Positions 60,837 through 64,000 of a stretch of DNA of 64,000 bases are shown here, one piece after another. Location of the stretch: assembly GCF_019702945.1 (NCBI RefSeq), contig NZ_AP024749.1:2170001-2234000 (forward strand), written 5' to 3'. Position numbers and translations under genes: made by a program. The stretch is from Flavobacterium okayamense. GTDB lineage: Bacteria > Bacteroidota > Bacteroidia > Flavobacteriales > Flavobacteriaceae. Position 1 is the stretch's first letter. Every line of letters begins with the position of its first letter. The notes below the pieces were generated by a model. It was not told the DNA's origin. It was given only the letters and a program-made list of their open reading frames with translations, and did no database searches.

Positions 60837-63389
60837 ATGGATGATAATTTTTCACCAAGAGTTAAAGACGTTATTTCTTTTAGCAAGGAAGAAGCATTGC
60901 GTTTAGGCCATGATTTTATTGGAACTGAACATCTTATGCTTGGTTTATTGCGCGAAGGAAATGGCAAAGCAATGACTATACTCAATAATCTAGCTGTTGA
61001 TTTTGATTTTCTACGTCGTAAAGTTGAAATCTTAAGTCCAGCAAATACAACTGGAATTCAAAATAACGATAAGAAAAACTTACATTTAACAAGACAAGCA
61101 GAAAGAGCTCTAAAAACTACTTTTTTAGAAGCTAAATTGTACAATAACAATATGATTAGTACAGCTCACCTTTTGCTATGTATTTTGAGAAATGACAAAG
61201 ATCCAACGACTAAGTTGTTGAACAAATTAAAAATTGATTACGAAACAGTTAAAGAACAATATACTGCTATGTTAACAAACGAAAATGATTATTTAGAAAA
61301 TCTTCCGAAAGCAGAATCTTTTAATGAAGATTCAGATTCTGATGATTTATCAAAAGATAGCGGAGCGTTTAACAATCCGCCACAAAGTGGAAAAACAACT
61401 AAGAAGTCTAAAACACCTGTTTTAGATAACTTTGGTCGTGATTTAACCGAACTTGCAGAAGAAGGGAAATTAGATCCTGTAGTAGGTCGTGAGAAAGAAA
61501 TCGAACGAGTTTCCCAAATTTTAAGTAGAAGAAAGAAAAACAATCCGCTTTTAATTGGTGAACCAGGTGTTGGAAAGTCAGCTATTGCAGAAGGTTTAGC
61601 GTTAATGATTGTTAAAAAGAAAGTTTCTCGTATTCTTTTCAATAAGCGTGTTGTAACTTTAGATTTAGCAAGTTTAGTAGCTGGAACAAAATATCGCGGA
61701 CAGTTTGAAGAGCGCATGAAAGCGGTAATGAATGAACTAGAAAAAAATGACGATATTATTCTTTTCATAGACGAAATTCATACTATCGTTGGTGCTGGTG
61801 GAGCAACCGGTTCTCTTGACGCTTCAAACATGTTTAAACCTGCTTTAGCAAGAGGCGAAATTCAATGTGTTGGAGCAACTACTTTAGACGAATACCGTCA
61901 ATACATTGAGAAAGATGGCGCATTAGAAAGACGTTTTCAAAAAGTAATTATTGAACCAACATCTGTTGATGAAACAATTACAATTTTGAACAACATTAAA
62001 GGTAAATACGAAGATCATCACAACGTTATTTATACACCTGAAGCTATTGAAGCTTGTGTGAAATTAACAAGTAGATACATGACCGACAGATTTTTACCAG
62101 ACAAAGCTATTGATGCATTAGATGAAGCTGGCTCTCGTGTACACATCACTAACATTGATGTTCCAAAACAAATACTTGAATTAGAGCGTCAATTAGAAGA
62201 TGTTCGTAACAAGAAAAACGAAGTTGTTAAGAAACAGAAATATGAAGATGCTGCAAAGCTTCGTGACGATGAAAAGAAAATCGAAAAAGATTTAGCAATT
62301 GCTCAGGAAAAATGGGAAGAAGATTCTAAGAATAATCGTGTAACTGTAACAGAAGATAATGTTGCAGATGTAGTTTCAATGATGACAGGAATTCCTGTAA
62401 ATCGTATAGCTCAAACTGAAAGCAATAAATTAGCTAAGTTACCTGAACTAATTAAAGGTAAGGTAATTGGACAAGATGAAGCAGTTGAGAAAATTGCAAA
62501 ATCGATTCAACGAAATAGAGCAGGTTTAAAAGATCCAAATAAGCCAATTGGTTCATTTATTTTCTTGGGTTCAACGGGTGTTGGTAAAACACAATTAGCG
62601 AAAGTTCTTGCAAAAGAATTATTCGATTCTGAAGATGCATTGGTAAGAATCGACATGAGTGAGTATATGGAAAAATTTGCTATTTCAAGATTAGTTGGAG
62701 CACCTCCAGGATACGTTGGTTATGAAGAAGGCGGACAATTAACTGAAAAAGTTCGTAGAAAACCGTATTGCGTTGTTTTATTAGATGAAATTGAAAAAGC
62801 GCACCCAGATGTTTTCAATATGATGCTACAAGTTTTAGATGACGGACATTTAACAGATAGCTTAGGTCGTAAAATTGATTTTAGAAACACTATCATTATT
62901 ATGACTTCAAATGTTGGAGCACGTCAATTGAAAGATTTCGGACAAGGTGTTGGTTTTGGAACTTCTGCAAAAACTTCTCAAGCCGAAGATCATGCAAAAG
63001 GAATTATTGAAAATGCCTTAAAAAAAGCTTTTGCTCCCGAATTTCTTAACAGAATTGACGACGTTATCGTATTCAATCCACTTGAAAAAGAAGATATTGA
63101 TAAAATTATCGATATCGAAATGGAAAAATTATACATCAGAATCAAAGATTTAGGATATACATTAAGATTATCTGAAAAAGCTAAAGATTATATTGCAGAT
63201 AAAGGTTTTGATAAGCAATTTGGTGCTCGTCCATTAAAAAGAGCTATTCAAAAATATGTTGAAGATGCTCTAGCAGAGGAAATAATTACATCTAAAATTC
63301 ATGAAGGAGATGAAATCTTTATGGATTTAGATGAAGAAAAAGGGGAACTTACCATTGAAGTGAAAACCAAAGAAAATCCTGCTAAATAA
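60837..63389 (+). CDS. clpC: ATP-dependent Clp protease ATP-binding subunit ClpC
   Basis: 850-residue AAA+ unfoldase. Double Clp N-repeat (residues about 1-145), first ATPase with GEPGVGKSAIAEG and LFIDEIHTIVGAGG, a UVR-type coiled region (KKQKYEDAAKLRDDEKKIEK) that separates ClpC from ClpB and ClpA, second ATPase with GSTGVGKTQLAK and VVLLDEIEKAHPDVF, and a Clp D2-small domain with KGFDKQFGARPLKRAIQ. It feeds substrates to ClpP. The terminator hairpin overlaps its stop codon. Confidence 0.95.
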   Translation: MDDNFSPRVKDVISFSKEEALRLGHDFIGTEHLMLGLLREGNGKAMTILNNLAVDFDFLRRKVEILSPANTTGIQNNDKKNLHLTRQAERALKTTFLEAKLYNNNMISTAHLLLCILRNDKDPTTKLLNKLKIDYETVKEQYTAMLTNENDYLENLPKAESFNEDSDSDDLSKDSGAFNNPPQSGKTTKKSKTPVLDNFGRDLTELAEEGKLDPVVGREKEIERVSQILSRRKKNNPLLIGEPGVGKSAIAEGLALMIVKKKVSRILFNKRVVTLDLASLVAGTKYRGQFEERMKAVMNELEKNDDIILFIDEIHTIVGAGGATGSLDASNMFKPALARGEIQCVGATTLDEYRQYIEKDGALERRFQKVIIEPTSVDETITILNNIKGKYEDHHNVIYTPEAIEACVKLTSRYMTDRFLPDKAIDALDEAGSRVHITNIDVPKQILELERQLEDVRNKKNEVVKKQKYEDAAKLRDDEKKIEKDLAIAQEKWEEDSKNNRVTVTEDNVADVVSMMTGIPVNRIAQTESNKLAKLPELIKGKVIGQDEAVEKIAKSIQRNRAGLKDPNKPIGSFIFLGSTGVGKTQLAKVLAKELFDSEDALVRIDMSEYMEKFAISRLVGAPPGYVGYEEGGQLTEKVRRKPYCVVLLDEIEKAHPDVFNMMLQVLDDGHLTDSLGRKIDFRNTIIIMTSNVGARQLKDFGQGVGFGTSAKTSQAEDHAKGIIENALKKAFAPEFLNRIDDVIVFNPLEKEDIDKIIDIEMEKLYIRIKDLGYTLRLSEKAKDYIADKGFDKQFGARPLKRAIQKYVEDALAEEIITSKIHEGDEIFMDLDEEKGELTIEVKTKENPAK

Positions 63390-63403
63390 GCAGGATTTTT
63401 TTT
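63373..63403 (+). terminator. clpC terminator
   Basis: AATCCTGCT-aaata-AGCAGGATT stem containing the clpC stop codon, followed by a T-rich tail. Confidence 0.85.
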
Positions 63404-63463
63404 CTAAGATATTTCGTAATAAAAAAAAAGTAGTACTTTAGAATAATAATTTACCTATTATAA

Positions 63464-64000
63464 ATGATTGATAAAGTTATTGTGGGTAGCGAGGAATGGT
63501 GTTCCTTCCCTACTCTTGGAATTCCTACTATAAAAGCTCGTGTTGACTCAGGAGCAAAAACTTCGGCTTTACACGCCATAAATATTAAAACCTTTCAAAA
63601 AGATAACGAAGAATGGGTAAAATTCGACGTTAATCCTATTCAAAATAATGCTAAAGCTGTAATTCATTGCGAAGCTAAATTAATAGACCAGCGTGTTGTG
63701 AAAAGTTCGAGTGGTTTCCGCGAAAAACGTTTTGTAATTAGCACAAAACTCTCTATTGGCGGTAAAAATTGGGATATTGAAGTTACTTTAACCAATCGTG
63801 ATTCGATGGGTTATCGCATGCTTTTAGGTCGTGAAGCGATGTCAGGAAGGGTTTTAGTTGATCCTGAAGCACGTTTTCTATTAGGTCAACCTACAAAGGA
63901 AAAATTAAAAGAATATTATTATTCTGATGTTGACACAAAAAAAGGTCTAAAAATTGGTCTTTTAGCAAGTAATCCTGAATTATATAGTAACAAACGTATC
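63464..64000 (+). CDS. RimB-like (retropepsin-type) domain fused to RimK-like ATP-grasp ligase (3' end outside window)
   Basis: The frame is open from ATG 63464 to the right edge (179 codons). Residues about 3-145 form the ATP-dependent zinc protease/RimB-type domain (PF05618): VGSEEWCSFPTLGIPTIKAR, the aspartic-protease-like RVDSGAKTSALHA, GFREKRFVI and the GYRMLLGREAMSGRVLVDP end. After a short linker, KKGLKIGLLASNPELYSNKR begins the RimK pre-ATP-grasp domain. RimK enzymes add glutamate residues to proteins. The fusion is inferred because the ATP-grasp core lies outside the window. Confidence 0.8.
   Translation, partial: MIDKVIVGSEEWCSFPTLGIPTIKARVDSGAKTSALHAINIKTFQKDNEEWVKFDVNPIQNNAKAVIHCEAKLIDQRVVKSSSGFREKRFVISTKLSIGGKNWDIEVTLTNRDSMGYRMLLGREAMSGRVLVDPEARFLLGQPTKEKLKEYYYSDVDTKKGLKIGLLASNPELYSNKRI

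Overview
The window is a stretch of an AT-rich flavobacterial chromosome (phylum Bacteroidota, family Flavobacteriaceae, probably Flavobacterium or a close relative). Four things point there: promoters of the TTG/TTTG - N17-21 - TAnnTTTG type, near-absence of Shine-Dalgarno sequences, lipoproteins with the C-S/K-acidic start typical of Bacteroidota, and family markers such as a PrpE-like/Acs pair, a GldL-like protein, DUF3822-RsmD and DUF4159. It is mostly housekeeping chromosome. I see no transposase, phage gene, CRISPR array or rRNA operon.

Region by region. (1) 1-9.8 kb is an acetate/propionate activation neighbourhood: the end of a receiver-only response regulator, a PrpE-like acyl-CoA synthetase, acetyl-CoA synthetase, a large secreted metzincin-type protease, and on the other strand a DnaQ-type exonuclease with a cNMP/CBS/DUF294 signalling protein. 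(2) 9.9-15.4 kb holds envelope genes: a VTT-domain membrane protein, a DUF3817 protein, an MscS channel and an OmpA-like porin, plus a thioesterase. (3) 15.5-18.2 kb is an accessory patch of small lipoproteins and a GldL-like membrane protein. It contains a decayed copy of the 3' end of the neighbouring proline dehydrogenase gene. (4) 18.2-26.6 kb carries proline dehydrogenase, aroB, an arginine decarboxylase/deoxyhypusine-synthase-like polyamine pair, an Lrp/AsnC regulator, an M14 peptidase and an XRE regulator. The last two are separated by an array of palindromic operators. (5) 26.6-35.9 kb has lipid and LPS genes (acyltransferase, kdsB), a RecD-like helicase, rsmD and the RNase P RNA gene.

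(6) 36-41.5 kb holds dnaX, interrupted by a -1 frameshift at an A10 tract with an in-frame A AAA AAG heptamer, then mgsA, a BadF-type sugar kinase, gap and pfkA. Methylglyoxal synthase, GAPDH and phosphofructokinase form a glycolytic group. (7) 41.6-54.1 kb holds tamB, a tsaD-rsmE-DUF4159-TrmH gene string, a secreted M43 protease, an AI-2E transporter, a THUMP-like methyltransferase and an LRR protein. (8) 54.1-54.5 kb is a tRNA Ser-Pro-Arg operon. (9) 54.8-64 kb holds thiolase, an NlpC/P60 hydrolase, a TPR protein, gyrA, clpC and the start of a protease-like/RimK fusion that runs off the right edge.

The most interesting signals are the dnaX slippery-site frameshift, the operator array whose palindrome contains the -7 promoter box, and the putA-tail direct repeat flanking an accessory lipoprotein gene. 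All family assignments come from reading motifs by eye. No database search was run.
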